Assembly: GCA_959608625.1 (NCBI GenBank)
Contig: CAUHQV010000024.1
Span: forward strand, 1 to 35,474
Origin: an uncultured Flavobacteriales bacterium
GTDB taxonomy: Bacteria; Bacteroidota; Bacteroidia; Flavobacteriales; UBA1820
Direction of reading: 5' to 3'
DNA: 35,474 nt
Made by a program: the position numbers and the translations under genes. Positions 25,415 to 33,740 of this stretch are shown in pieces (the stretch's first letter is position 1; each line of letters opens with the position of its first letter). The notes beneath the pieces are model-generated. The model ran no database searches. It was not told the DNA's origin and saw only the letters and a program-made list of their open reading frames with translations.

Positions 25415-26127
25415 TATAATTTATTGAATACAAGCATATACAGGAATCTGAAATCGCTTTTTACGCGTTTGAAACTTATCTTATTGAAAAGATATCTGTA
25501 TAAGGTCTCGATTTTCAGGTTTATCATCCACTGGGGGGCTCGTTTTACCTTTCCGGAATAGACATTAAAACTGCCGCCTAAACCCATCATAGGGACAGGA
25601 TGGACATGGTGTATTTCCTCCAGCAGGTATTCCTGTTTAGGGGATCCCATTGCTACGAACACAAAATCAGGTCTTTTGGCCTGAATGTCTTCCAGCAGCC
25701 GATCCTTTTCCGAATCGGATTTCAGAAATCCATTGCGGAAGCCTACGATATTCAGGCCGGGGAATTCGAGCGACAATCTTTCTACGACCTTATGGATAAC
25801 CTCTTCTTCAGCTCCTATCAGGTAATAGCTGGCGGAAGGGAACCGCTTGATGATCTCCAGCCACAAATCGCATCCGGCTATTTTCACCGCGCCTTTCACC
25901 CCTTTCTTCCCCAAAGCCCATACAGCCCCGATGCCGTCACAGTATCCGATATTGGTATTAACGATATCTTTGAGTTTTTGTTGGCTGTAATATAATTTGT
26001 CGGAATTCAAGGCCACCAGTATGCTCTTGTTTCGGACGGTATATTGGATGATGTCGTCGAATCCATCGAATTTATAGACCCGTATGCCATTTATTATAGC
26101 CTGTTCTTTTTTCCCCGAATTTGTCAT
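25414..26127 (-). CDS. WecG/TagA/CpsF family glycosyltransferase (GT26)
   Basis: A 237-residue GT26 enzyme that typically adds an N-acetylmannosamine-type residue to undecaprenyl-PP-GlcNAc. The family blocks are visible: ALNSDKLYYSQQ and YCDGIGAVWALG in the N-terminal half, FVAMGSPKQEYLL, and GLGGSFNVYSGKVKRAPQWM near the C-terminus. The basic, aromatic tail (YRYLFNKISFKRVKSDFRFL) is the usual membrane-binding end. It overlaps both neighbours by one base, so it is firmly part of the operon. Sugar specificity is not readable. Confidence 0.92.
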   Translation of the reverse strand: MTNSGKKEQAIINGIRVYKFDGFDDIIQYTVRNKSILVALNSDKLYYSQQKLKDIVNTNIGYCDGIGAVWALGKKGVKGAVKIAGCDLWLEIIKRFPSASYYLIGAEEEVIHKVVERLSLEFPGLNIVGFRNGFLKSDSEKDRLLEDIQAKRPDFVFVAMGSPKQEYLLEEIHHVHPVPMMGLGGSFNVYSGKVKRAPQWMINLKIETLYRYLFNKISFKRVKSDFRFLYMLVFNKL

Positions 26128-26650
26128 CAGTCTTCGTTTTTTCTGTATTTAAGGATTCTGGCAGGGTTTCCTCCCACCACTGCATAATCCGGCACCGGTT
26201 TGGTGACTACACTTCCGGCCCCGATAATAGCTCCCTTGCCTATTTTCCTGACATTCGGCAGGATTATAACCCGGGATCCGATCCAAACGTCATCGCAGAT
26301 TTCGAGATCGGACACCGGCATATTCTCCTGCAGGCTCATCGGAATATCCGTGGAAGAAGTTTTGTGTCCTGCACCAAGCATTAATATTTCTTCGCCCATC
26401 ATAACATGATTTCCTATTTTCAGTCGGATGCCCTGGCAATAGAACTTTGATCCGATACCGCTGTGATCGCCAATGCTGATCCGGGATCCATCTCCGATAT
26501 AGGCTCCGTTTTCGATGTTGACGTCTTCTTCCATAGATTCGAACAGTTTCCGGCAAGTCCAGTGCCGCAGGCTTTTCCCAAGACCGGGACGGTCGATTTG
26601 GGCAGGTTTTTGGCGATGATGTAGTAAATCAGCAGATAGATGTTCCTCAT
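26127..26650 (-). CDS. Hexapeptide-repeat acyltransferase, frameshifted
   Basis: A left-handed beta-helix acyltransferase (WcaF/CapG-like) that would O- or N-acetylate a sugar of the repeat unit. Hexapeptide repeats run from about IENGAYIGDGSRISIGD to the end (IGKGAIIGAGSVVTKPVP, VVGGNPARIL). The only intact reading frame with these repeats begins at 26534 (135 residues). The expected N-terminus, MRNIYLLIYYIIAKNL, lies in another frame from ATG 26650, which overlaps the upstream GT stop as ATGA. Adding one base in the C3/T4 run at 26573-26579 joins them through LRHWTCRKLFESMEEDVNIE. So this is a one-base frameshift, either real or a sequence error; the short frame may retain little activity. 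Confidence 0.72.
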
Positions 26651-27714
26651 TTTTTTTCCATACATTTTATATAGAGGGCCTCCAACTGCCCCGCTACGGA
26701 TGTGTCCAAATAAGGCCGGACCAGTTCAGCGGAGCGCTCTCCCATTGATTTCAATCTATCCCGGTCGTCGATCATGCCCCTTAAAGCACGGTCTAACGCG
26801 GCATTATCCCCGGGGGCAACCAGGATGCCGTTGTCCCCGTCGTGAACGATTTCCGGGATCCCGCCGACACAAGTGGCCACGATAGGTTTCCCATAGGCCA
26901 TCGCCTCCAGAATGGAAATAGGCATTCCTTCGTGATAGGAGGGTAGGACGTAGATATCCGAATCCCTGATCAGTTGTTCTTTTTCATCTCCGCCGACCCA
27001 TCCGGCAAACTTAATGAAATCTTCGAGGTGGTTTTCCTTTATGGCAGTTTCCAGCCTTTCAATTTCACCTTTGCCTCCGATAGTCAGGGTAATGTGGCTC
27101 CTGTAGTACTCTTTGTCGCTGATGATAGTATCTATCAGGTCATAGATGCCTTTGTCGGGGCAGATTATGCCTAGAAAGAGGACGTTTATTTTCTTGCCGA
27201 ATTCCGGCTTCAACCTACCCGCCGGTGTATTTACAATGTTGTTGATGACAACGATATTGTCCAGACCGATGACCGATTCCATGTTTTTCTTCCAAAAATC
27301 GGAAAGCGCGATTACAGCCGCATTTTTGCTCAATATCCTCTTTATTTTTTCCGCCCCGTATTTTTTTGCAAAGATATCGAATTCCCCGTTGTGGATATGG
27401 AATATGGTTTTTGCGCCGAAAGTCCGCGCTAATGCGGCTAAGAACCTTTTCCGCTGGAAACTGCTGTATGCGGCGCTATGCAGGTGCACTATTTTTTTCC
27501 TTTTTACCAGACAGTAAAAAACGACCTGCAGACAGGCCAGCCCGCTTGCCCAAAGCTTGGCCGGTTTCGACGAATCGACATAGGTGGATACATAATCAAA
27601 AGGCTTCAATATCCTGGAATACGAGCACATTACGGAAGATATCCCGCCTTTCGATTTGATCGGGCCTACCGTTAAGAGTTTGCGGCATATTTTCGGGTCT
27701 ATCATAGCTGTCAT
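26647..27714 (-). CDS. Glycosyltransferase family 4 protein (GT4)
   Basis: A 355-residue retaining GT-B glycosyltransferase. The N-terminal Rossmann half carries the early glycine motif PIKSKGGISSVMCSY at about 18-32. The C-terminal half has NVLFLGIICPDKGIYDLI and the donor-site block LPSYHEGMPISILEAMAYG with the E-x7-E pair. It has no membrane segments and should act at the inner membrane on lipid-linked intermediates. The start overlaps the Wzy-like stop by ATGA, and the gene's own stop overlaps the acyltransferase ATG in the same way. The sugar added is unknown. Confidence 0.92.
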   Translation of the reverse strand: MTAMIDPKICRKLLTVGPIKSKGGISSVMCSYSRILKPFDYVSTYVDSSKPAKLWASGLACLQVVFYCLVKRKKIVHLHSAAYSSFQRKRFLAALARTFGAKTIFHIHNGEFDIFAKKYGAEKIKRILSKNAAVIALSDFWKKNMESVIGLDNIVVINNIVNTPAGRLKPEFGKKINVLFLGIICPDKGIYDLIDTIISDKEYYRSHITLTIGGKGEIERLETAIKENHLEDFIKFAGWVGGDEKEQLIRDSDIYVLPSYHEGMPISILEAMAYGKPIVATCVGGIPEIVHDGDNGILVAPGDNAALDRALRGMIDDRDRLKSMGERSAELVRPYLDTSVAGQLEALYIKCMEKK

Positions 27715-29060
27715 CGTGTATTATAAAGGAATACGATCAGGGCGCAAAACGCTATATAGAAAGGGATGGAATACCTGAGCAGCTTGCTTCGGGATTGCAT
27801 GTATTTGTCGAATCCGTAGACCACGATCACGATAAAGCAGGGCAGCGCACAATAGATAAATCTATAGTGCAGCTCGAATCCGGTTATGACTACCAACAGC
27901 GTATTGAGCACAAAAAAGCTGAGCATAGGATAGAGGTCTGTCATCTTTTCTTTTACGATGCGATATATGCCGTAAATCCCGAAGATACTCAGCAATGTTT
28001 TTATAAATAGGAATGCCGGAAAAACGAATGTATTGAAATTGGCATTTTCACTCTGGCTTGTCAGGAAATTAGGAAACGGCCCGATCAGAGGAAATACGAG
28101 GCTGATAATGCCACCGATGCCGGTTCCCTCATTCCTTGTCTGGCTCATTTCATAAATGAATTGCAATATGGGGAAGAAATAAGAGAATATGGCAATAAAA
28201 TTGAGAATGATTATTATCATCCCCACCCAGATAAGCGGCATCCATTTTTTATAAAAATTCCGGGGCAGGAACAACATCAAAAAAATGATGATAAAAAATA
28301 CCGACAGATATATTCTGAACAAGGCGATGATGGCCACTCCTGCCAGGAAAAAGAAAATACTGTATAGAGACTTCTTGTCGATGAACCGATACAGATAGTA
28401 TAGTGTAAATATGATGAAGAATAAAAATACGGTCTCTTTCAGCCCGCTAACATTTATCCAGACGGATATCAGGTTGAAGCCCCACAAAATGGCGATTATT
28501 TTGCACAGATTCTTTTCCAGGAATTTCAGGGCTGTTTTATATAAAAACAGGGTGGACAAAGTATGGAGCAGTATATTGAATCCGGTCATTACCAGATTTC
28601 CGTACTGGGTACCCCCGATCATATAGGCTATGCGTAGAATGACTGGGAACCCGTAATCCGATATGTCGTATGAATTTTCTTCGACCAGGAATTTTAATGT
28701 CTGGGAGAATGTCAGGCCTTGGGTGATCGTAGCATCGTCCCTATACGCACCGGAATCGATGATGTTCTCTAAAAATCCCAGTTCATCTCCCGTAACCAGG
28801 AGGAAAAATTCCCGTAAAAACAGACAGCAAAATATCTGGTAGATCAGGATGAACACAAATAAGGTCCGGATGTTCATCCGGGTTGCCATCAAGGTCGCGC
28901 CGGCGTATACGATCGATGACAGGAAGATCAACCCGATCACAGGAGTGGGAGGCAGTTTATCCGGCTTTGCCAGGAACCCCCCTATGACCAGCAATAGGAA
29001 TATAACCATTCCCCCCAGGAAATAGCCCCTGAATTTTCTGATGATCCCGTTATCCTCCAT
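27711..29060 (-). CDS. Polytopic membrane protein, probable Wzy-like polymerase
   Basis: A 449-residue protein with about 11-12 hydrophobic segments and no cytoplasmic enzyme domain. The segments alternate with short loops; a larger soluble loop follows segment 3 (about 90-135), and a second lies at about 300-345. This topology, in the middle of a glycosyltransferase operon, fits an oligosaccharide repeat-unit polymerase (Wzy), a family too divergent for motif assignment. A GT-C-type glycosyltransferase is the main alternative, as the loop holds acidic residues (IIDSGAYRDDA). Its DNA is visibly more AT-rich than the housekeeping half of the window, as often seen for polymerase genes in such loci. 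Confidence 0.7.
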   Translation of the reverse strand: MEDNGIIRKFRGYFLGGMVIFLLLVIGGFLAKPDKLPPTPVIGLIFLSSIVYAGATLMATRMNIRTLFVFILIYQIFCCLFLREFFLLVTGDELGFLENIIDSGAYRDDATITQGLTFSQTLKFLVEENSYDISDYGFPVILRIAYMIGGTQYGNLVMTGFNILLHTLSTLFLYKTALKFLEKNLCKIIAILWGFNLISVWINVSGLKETVFLFFIIFTLYYLYRFIDKKSLYSIFFFLAGVAIIALFRIYLSVFFIIIFLMLFLPRNFYKKWMPLIWVGMIIIILNFIAIFSYFFPILQFIYEMSQTRNEGTGIGGIISLVFPLIGPFPNFLTSQSENANFNTFVFPAFLFIKTLLSIFGIYGIYRIVKEKMTDLYPMLSFFVLNTLLVVITGFELHYRFIYCALPCFIVIVVYGFDKYMQSRSKLLRYSIPFYIAFCALIVFLYNTR

Positions 29061-29066
29061 TAAAGA

Positions 29067-29789
29067 TTATATCTTTTGTTCCGGGTGTTGCCGGTATTTG
29101 TAAAAGAACCTATCGGTGATCCCTATAGATTTGAATATGGACCAAAATAAAGGTTCTGAATTCCCTATGATAGACCGGTTGATATAGTATCCATTGTTTG
29201 GATCGACTTTGCCGTGATTTACGGTAAAGGCATACTTTATGCCGCTCTTGCGTAAGAGTTCTTCGAAATGAGCTCTGTCCTTTGGAAGAAAGCCTTTCGG
29301 ATAGGCAAAGTATTCCGTATGGAAGCCCATGCTCTGCAAAGTGGCCATTCCTTCTTTGAAATCGGATTCTATTTTGTCGTTGCCGTGATGGTAAAGGTCG
29401 AGATGTTTATTGGTATGAAACCCGATTTGCTGTCCCTTTTTCGCCCACTGGCGCAGTTGTTCCCATGTCATAGTCGATTTGTCCGCATAACAGTCGTTGG
29501 CCAGCAGTTCGGGATCGTTCGCCTTTTTTTCCAGCAATCCCGGCGGCACAAATAACGTGGACGTAATTCCAAATTTCTCAAGGATGGGCAGTAGGGTGTC
29601 CATAGTGCTGCTGTAGGCGTCGTCGATGGTCAACGTGATGAGTTTTCCGGTACCCTTGTCCGATAAAAGACGGTCTATCGGCACAAACTTGTACCCCAAG
29701 CGCCGCATCCAACGCAGGTATCTTTTCAGTCTTTTGGGCGAAAGGGTGTCCTCGGCTACATCGTGTATGGTAACGATTCTTTTGTTCAT
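29067..29789 (-). CDS. Polysaccharide deacetylase (CE4/NodB)
   Basis: A 240-residue NodB-fold deacetylase. Motif 1 is LTIDDAYSS (Asp56 and Asp57), motif 2 is GFHTNKH with His125 and His129, and FAYPKG at about 161-166 corresponds to motif 3. The open frame extends to 29993 but ATG at 29789, two bases after the upstream acyltransferase stop, removes a non-homologous arginine-rich stretch and gives MNKRIVTIHDVAED. There is no signal peptide. It is not closely similar to the DUF3473-type deacetylase in the same operon, so two different deacetylation steps are likely. Confidence 0.88.
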   Translation of the reverse strand: MNKRIVTIHDVAEDTLSPKRLKRYLRWMRRLGYKFVPIDRLLSDKGTGKLITLTIDDAYSSTMDTLLPILEKFGITSTLFVPPGLLEKKANDPELLANDCYADKSTMTWEQLRQWAKKGQQIGFHTNKHLDLYHHGNDKIESDFKEGMATLQSMGFHTEYFAYPKGFLPKDRAHFEELLRKSGIKYAFTVNHGKVDPNNGYYINRSIIGNSEPLFWSIFKSIGITDRFFYKYRQHPEQKI

Positions 29790-29791
29790 CT

Positions 29792-30304
29792 TTATTCTTT
29801 TACAGTCGATACTACTTTGGCCGGCGATCCTACGGCGATGCTCCAGGCTGGTATGTCTTTGGTCACCGTGGAATGGGCCCCGATGACTGCGCCTTCCCCT
29901 ATTTCCACGCCCGGCATAATGATGGAGCGCATACCGATCTGTACATTTTTCCCGATCCGGATAGGAGCGTTGATATAGGGGATATCCTGGCACGACATTC
30001 CCTGACGGTATTTTAAAAGATCTCTCCTATGTGTCAATAGCAGACATTCGGAAGCTATCATTGTGGTTTCCCCTATAGAGATCAACCCGGCGCCGTCCAC
30101 ATCCAGGTATACGCCGAAGCCGATGCATACTTTTTTCCCCAGGCGGGCGCCTAACAGCCGCCAGACGAAAGGTCGTATGGAGTGGAACATTTCGGATGGG
30201 AATATGGGGCAGTATGTGACCGCTCCCCATGCAAACCAACGACATTGCCTTTTTGCGTAATTGTACAGGCGAATGAAAATATTGCGTTTTTTGCGGTTTT
30301 TCAT
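29792..30304 (-). CDS. Hexapeptide-repeat acyltransferase
   Basis: A 170-residue left-handed beta-helix acyltransferase (LacA/NodL/WbbJ-like). A basic N-terminal helix precedes the repeats (LGKKVCIGFGVYLDVDGAG, later IRIGKNVQIGMRSIIMPG and IGEGAVIGAHSTVTKDIP). The TH at the repeat interruption (LLLTHRRD) supplies the likely catalytic His, and GSPAKVV is the usual C-terminal closing motif. It is intact, in contrast to the second acyltransferase of the cluster. It overlaps the upstream GT stop (ATGA). Its probable donor is acetyl-CoA; the acceptor is unknown. Confidence 0.9.
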   Translation of the reverse strand: MKNRKKRNIFIRLYNYAKRQCRWFAWGAVTYCPIFPSEMFHSIRPFVWRLLGARLGKKVCIGFGVYLDVDGAGLISIGETTMIASECLLLTHRRDLLKYRQGMSCQDIPYINAPIRIGKNVQIGMRSIIMPGVEIGEGAVIGAHSTVTKDIPAWSIAVGSPAKVVSTVKE

Positions 30305-31389
30305 AACAAAAGGCTTTTATATTTTTCGCTTATATCGACGCTGTCGTACAGGCGGCGAGCGTTCTGACTGTAGTGCTCATATCGGTTATCTATGGTGCGG
30401 ATTGCCCTCGTTATTTCCTGAGGGTCGTCCATATTCGTGCATATCCCCGCTTCGAAAGCGCCGATGGTACTGTTCAGGCCGGGAATATCGTTGCCCAGCA
30501 TAGGTATCCCGAATCCTGAATATTCCCATATTTTGTTTGGGGCGCAGAATATGGTGTTGAGTGAAAAATAGGTGTAGGTAACGATCCCTATATGTGCGTG
30601 ACTGGTAATGTTCAGGTGCAGGGGCGGCGATACGAACTCCTGATGCAGGATGAAAGGGAACTTTTCTTTTAACTGCCGGAAATAATCGGTCTGCCTGCCC
30701 ATCAGTACTATGCGATAGTCCGGCAACGCCGACACGGCTTCGCATAAGGCATCCAATCTGCGGTCCGGCGTAATATGTCCCTGATAGAGGATGATCTTTT
30801 TGTCCGTACCGGAGACCACTTCGCCGGGGATACCTTCCAAGAACATCTCCGGGGTTATAGGATGGTTGGTCGGTTTGTTCGGGATAACGGTGGGCGTCTG
30901 ATCCAATTTCCACCATACCCGCAGGATATTGGCCCGGTTTTCTTCCGGGCACACTATTTTGGCCGCCATGTGCGCTGTTTTTTTCAGCTTGGCCAGTCTC
31001 CGAGGGAAACGGTCGTACAGTTCGAACATATTCAGTATAAAAGGACGGCCTTTCAGAATAGTCTTCCCCATGTGGAGGGCGGTTTCCGCCGTAGCTACCC
31101 ATATCAGGTCAGGATTGTTCTCCCGGAGGTGCCTTTTCACACACTGTCTGAAAGATAGTATTCTTTTTGCTTTGTCGTATGCCTTAAAAAAAATGTTACT
31201 TTGGAAAGATTCGTGATAGAGATGGATGAACTGCATGTGTTTTTCCGAAGAATACAACGCGTCAATTTCGGGGCTGTATTCCCCGGCGATCACCGTAACG
31301 TCGCATTTCCCCCGGATAGAATCCAACAGGGCCAGCACAGGCGGGTAACGGTTGAGGTTCGAATCGATCAGTATCAGTATTTTTTTCAT
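30301..31389 (-). CDS. Glycosyltransferase (GT4-like, GT-B fold)
   Basis: A 362-residue GT-B-type enzyme. The start MKKILILIDSNLNRYPPVLALL is a typical N-terminal Rossmann strand, and DLIWVATAETALHMGKTIL follows near 95. In the C-terminal half, KKIILYQGHITPDRRLDAL is the donor-domain strand-loop, and NKIWEYSGFGIPMLGNDIPG takes the place of the usual E-x7-E block, with one clear Glu. Membership of GT4 is therefore likely but not certain. Its ATG lies 93 bases after the upstream GT stop, or only 13 after the stop of the alternative extended reading. Confidence 0.83.
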   Translation of the reverse strand: MKKILILIDSNLNRYPPVLALLDSIRGKCDVTVIAGEYSPEIDALYSSEKHMQFIHLYHESFQSNIFFKAYDKAKRILSFRQCVKRHLRENNPDLIWVATAETALHMGKTILKGRPFILNMFELYDRFPRRLAKLKKTAHMAAKIVCPEENRANILRVWWKLDQTPTVIPNKPTNHPITPEMFLEGIPGEVVSGTDKKIILYQGHITPDRRLDALCEAVSALPDYRIVLMGRQTDYFRQLKEKFPFILHQEFVSPPLHLNITSHAHIGIVTYTYFSLNTIFCAPNKIWEYSGFGIPMLGNDIPGLNSTIGAFEAGICTNMDDPQEITRAIRTIDNRYEHYSQNARRLYDSVDISEKYKSLLL

Positions 31390-31482
31390 GTATTGTCTGG
31401 TTTTATTTATTTTCGGGCGTGCAGGGTATGTCCCGTTTTTCCCGTTGTTGCCTGTCGAGATAGAGTTTGGCCATTCGGCCGA

Positions 31483-32691
31483 TCAGGATACCGATATCGA
31501 ATTTGCCCCACCATTGCGTCTTAGATAAAAACCGAGGAGTTTGTCCGTTTGGGAATCCATGTCCACTTTATTTTTCCACATTTCGCTTCCTCCAATTAGT
31601 ATTTTAGTCACCAATGATTTGTCCTTTATGAGGGTTTTCATCCTGTCGGTCAGTTGGTTTACATTGTCCTTTTCTATCAGTATTCCGCTTTCCATGTCTT
31701 TTATTATTTCGGCCATTCCGCCTACGTTCGTGCATATGACCGCCAGGTTACATGCCATAGCCTCCATCACCGCCACGCTCAGTCCTTCGCTGCGCGAGGG
31801 ATGTACGTATATGTCGAAAGCCGGCAGGATATCCATAATATCGTATCTCTTGCCTAACATATAAAAAATATCTTCAACTCCGCATTGTTTTTTCATCGAG
31901 GTTATTTTTTCTTCAAATGCTTTGTTCGCCGGACAGTCCCCGCTGCGGCTTCCTCCGATATGGTAGAACTTAAAAGAAGGCAATGCGGGGTCTTTTTTGA
32001 GTTCGGCCAGCGCTTCGATGATCAGGTCCAGTCCTTTCAGTTCTTCGATCGCCGATACGTTGCAAAGCCGGACGGTAGGGTCATCGGGGGCGAAGCCCAT
32101 TTTTTCCATCGCTTGTCCGCGGGTGGCGGTCGGTTTGCTCACGCCCAAATACAATGCCATGACGTTTTTCGCTTTGACGAATGTTTCAAATTGTTTTTTG
32201 ACAGCTTCCGATACACAAAAGACCATTTTGGATCGTTTGGCCAGGATATATAGGTATAGCCTGAGTAATTGGAATTTTAGGTTTCCCTTGGCTGTCCGGT
32301 ATTCTTTGGCCGTCCCTTCCCATATTTTGGAATGAAAGGAAATAAAAAGACGGAAAGGGAAGAACAGGGACAAGATTGCAGACAGGATCTTTATTTGGTT
32401 GATAAAATGTACGTGTACCGCATACGGTTTGTATTTGCGGAACAGGGCTATCATGGAAAACATCCTGGAAATGAAATTCTGCCGGGACGGGAGGAACACA
32501 TATTCCGCGCCGGCTTTTTCGATGTCCTTGCGAAATTCAGGGGCCGAATCGAGGGAATCGAAAAATACGAATACCGTCCGGAACCCTTCTTTTTTCAGTT
32601 TTTCCGCGACCATGATATTGAATTTGTCGAATCCGGAATAGACCACGGGCCTGTAGTCGATAAATTGTAGGATATGGTTTCGCATGGGCAA
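31483..32691 (-). CDS. Glycosyltransferase family 4 protein, possibly truncated by a frameshift
   Basis: A 402-residue GT-B enzyme. N-terminal blocks include YRPVVYSGFDKFNIM and HVHFINQIKILSAIL, followed by RLCNVSAIEELKGLDLIIEA. The donor-site block is VHPSRSEGLSVAVMEAMACN with the E-x7-E pair, then ICTNVGGMAEIIKDMESGIL. The frame ends with an odd tail, GANSISVS. In the next frame an uninterrupted, protein-like stretch (TQWWGKFDIGILIGRMAKLY and onward) runs to a stop at 31403, 13 bases before the next gene. One extra base in the run of five at 31527-31531 would join it, giving about 430 residues. Whether this is mutation, error or coincidence is open. Confidence 0.88.
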   Translation of the reverse strand: MPMRNHILQFIDYRPVVYSGFDKFNIMVAEKLKKEGFRTVFVFFDSLDSAPEFRKDIEKAGAEYVFLPSRQNFISRMFSMIALFRKYKPYAVHVHFINQIKILSAILSLFFPFRLFISFHSKIWEGTAKEYRTAKGNLKFQLLRLYLYILAKRSKMVFCVSEAVKKQFETFVKAKNVMALYLGVSKPTATRGQAMEKMGFAPDDPTVRLCNVSAIEELKGLDLIIEALAELKKDPALPSFKFYHIGGSRSGDCPANKAFEEKITSMKKQCGVEDIFYMLGKRYDIMDILPAFDIYVHPSRSEGLSVAVMEAMACNLAVICTNVGGMAEIIKDMESGILIEKDNVNQLTDRMKTLIKDKSLVTKILIGGSEMWKNKVDMDSQTDKLLGFYLRRNGGANSISVS

Positions 32692-32710
32692 GAGGATGTT
32701 CGATGAAATT

Positions 32711-33720
32711 TTAGTTCCGTTTAATGTATGATCTTATGTCCCACAGCATACAAGCTATACGGGGAAATCCGGCCGTGGCGATCCGGTAGACGATTTTCAG
32801 TGGTTTCGAAAAATTTCCTTGTTTCCATGTTTTACGGTTGCTTTCAGGGAATGTGTTTTTCCAGCGGCGGATGTCACGCAATCCTTTGTTCAGCAGGAAT
32901 GCGCTTTTTGCCTGGAACTGTAGGAGCCGGCAGGCAATCTCCAACTGGCGAAATTTGACGGGGGGGGGGTAATGTTCTTATATTCAACCAATTGCATCGA
33001 ATAAAAATCGGAAATTCCCTGGGCGCACCGGATCCTTTCCTCCACACCGGAAATTTTCAGGGGCATCGTACACATCGAATTCATGTTCCGGCAGTTAAAA
33101 TGGTAAAAGGCGTCGGGCATCATGACGTTCTTCCTTGAAAAAAACCGCAGCCGGGTGTTCAGTCCTATGTCGTCCCACATATTGACGCCGTCGAAGGGGA
33201 GAATATGGTGGTCGGTGTACAGGGTTCTTCGGACCAGTTTGTTGGTCACCACTATATGGACGGTCTGAAGGTTGGCCGGATCGGCCATACATTCTTCGGT
33301 CATCGTGCCGGCCGTGTTTATTAGGCTTCTGTCCTGGTAATCCTTGTAGAAATTGCAGCATACGATGTCGGCGTCTTTTTCAATGGCTTTGGCATACATT
33401 TTTTCGTACATCACTTTTTCTGCCCAGTCGTCGCTGTCGCATTGACTGATGTAATCTCCGGTAGCTGCTTGCAGGCCGGTTTTCCGGGCTGCGCCCACCC
33501 CTTTGTTGACGGGCTGTTCGATGATCCTTACCTGGGATTTCCGGTGGGGATATTCCTCCAGGGTCTGTCGGAGGATATCCATGCTGCGGTCCGGGGTACA
33601 ATCGTTGACAAAGATATATTCCATCTCGTCCAGCGTCTGCCCGAAGAGCGACCGCGCGCATTTTTCGATGTATTTTTCTGTGTTATAAACCGGAATGATC
33701 ACGGATACTTTGGGTGCCAT
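32711..33720 (-). CDS. GT2 glycosyltransferase, phase-variable candidate (OFF)
   Basis: An inverting GT-A glycosyltransferase and the third of three tandem GT2 paralogues in transcription order. The catalytic region is complete: VSVIIPVYNTEKYIEKC at 5-21, NDCTPDRSMD, and the DXD-like metal site CDSDDW near 94-99. At about residue 251 the frame meets a run of ten Cs on the coding strand (32960-32969) and is diverted, ending after 26 foreign residues at 276. The normal C-terminus continues in another frame (VKFRQLEIACRLLQ to the stop at 32711) and aligns with its neighbour. Eleven or eight Cs would give a full protein, 336 residues with eleven. As written the product lacks its last ~80 residues; partial activity is possible. 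Confidence 0.82.
32960..32969. repeat. Mononucleotide tract, G10 on plus (C10 on coding strand)
   Basis: Ten consecutive Gs inside a GT2 gene, encoding prolines on the minus strand, placed exactly where the reading frame breaks. Slipped-strand mispairing in such tracts is the known basis of phase variation of surface-glycan genes in several bacteria. Other G/C runs I noticed in the window reach only about six, except the tract at 35290-35306. Confidence 0.85.
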
Positions 33721-33740
33721 ATCTATGTGGGACTATATTG

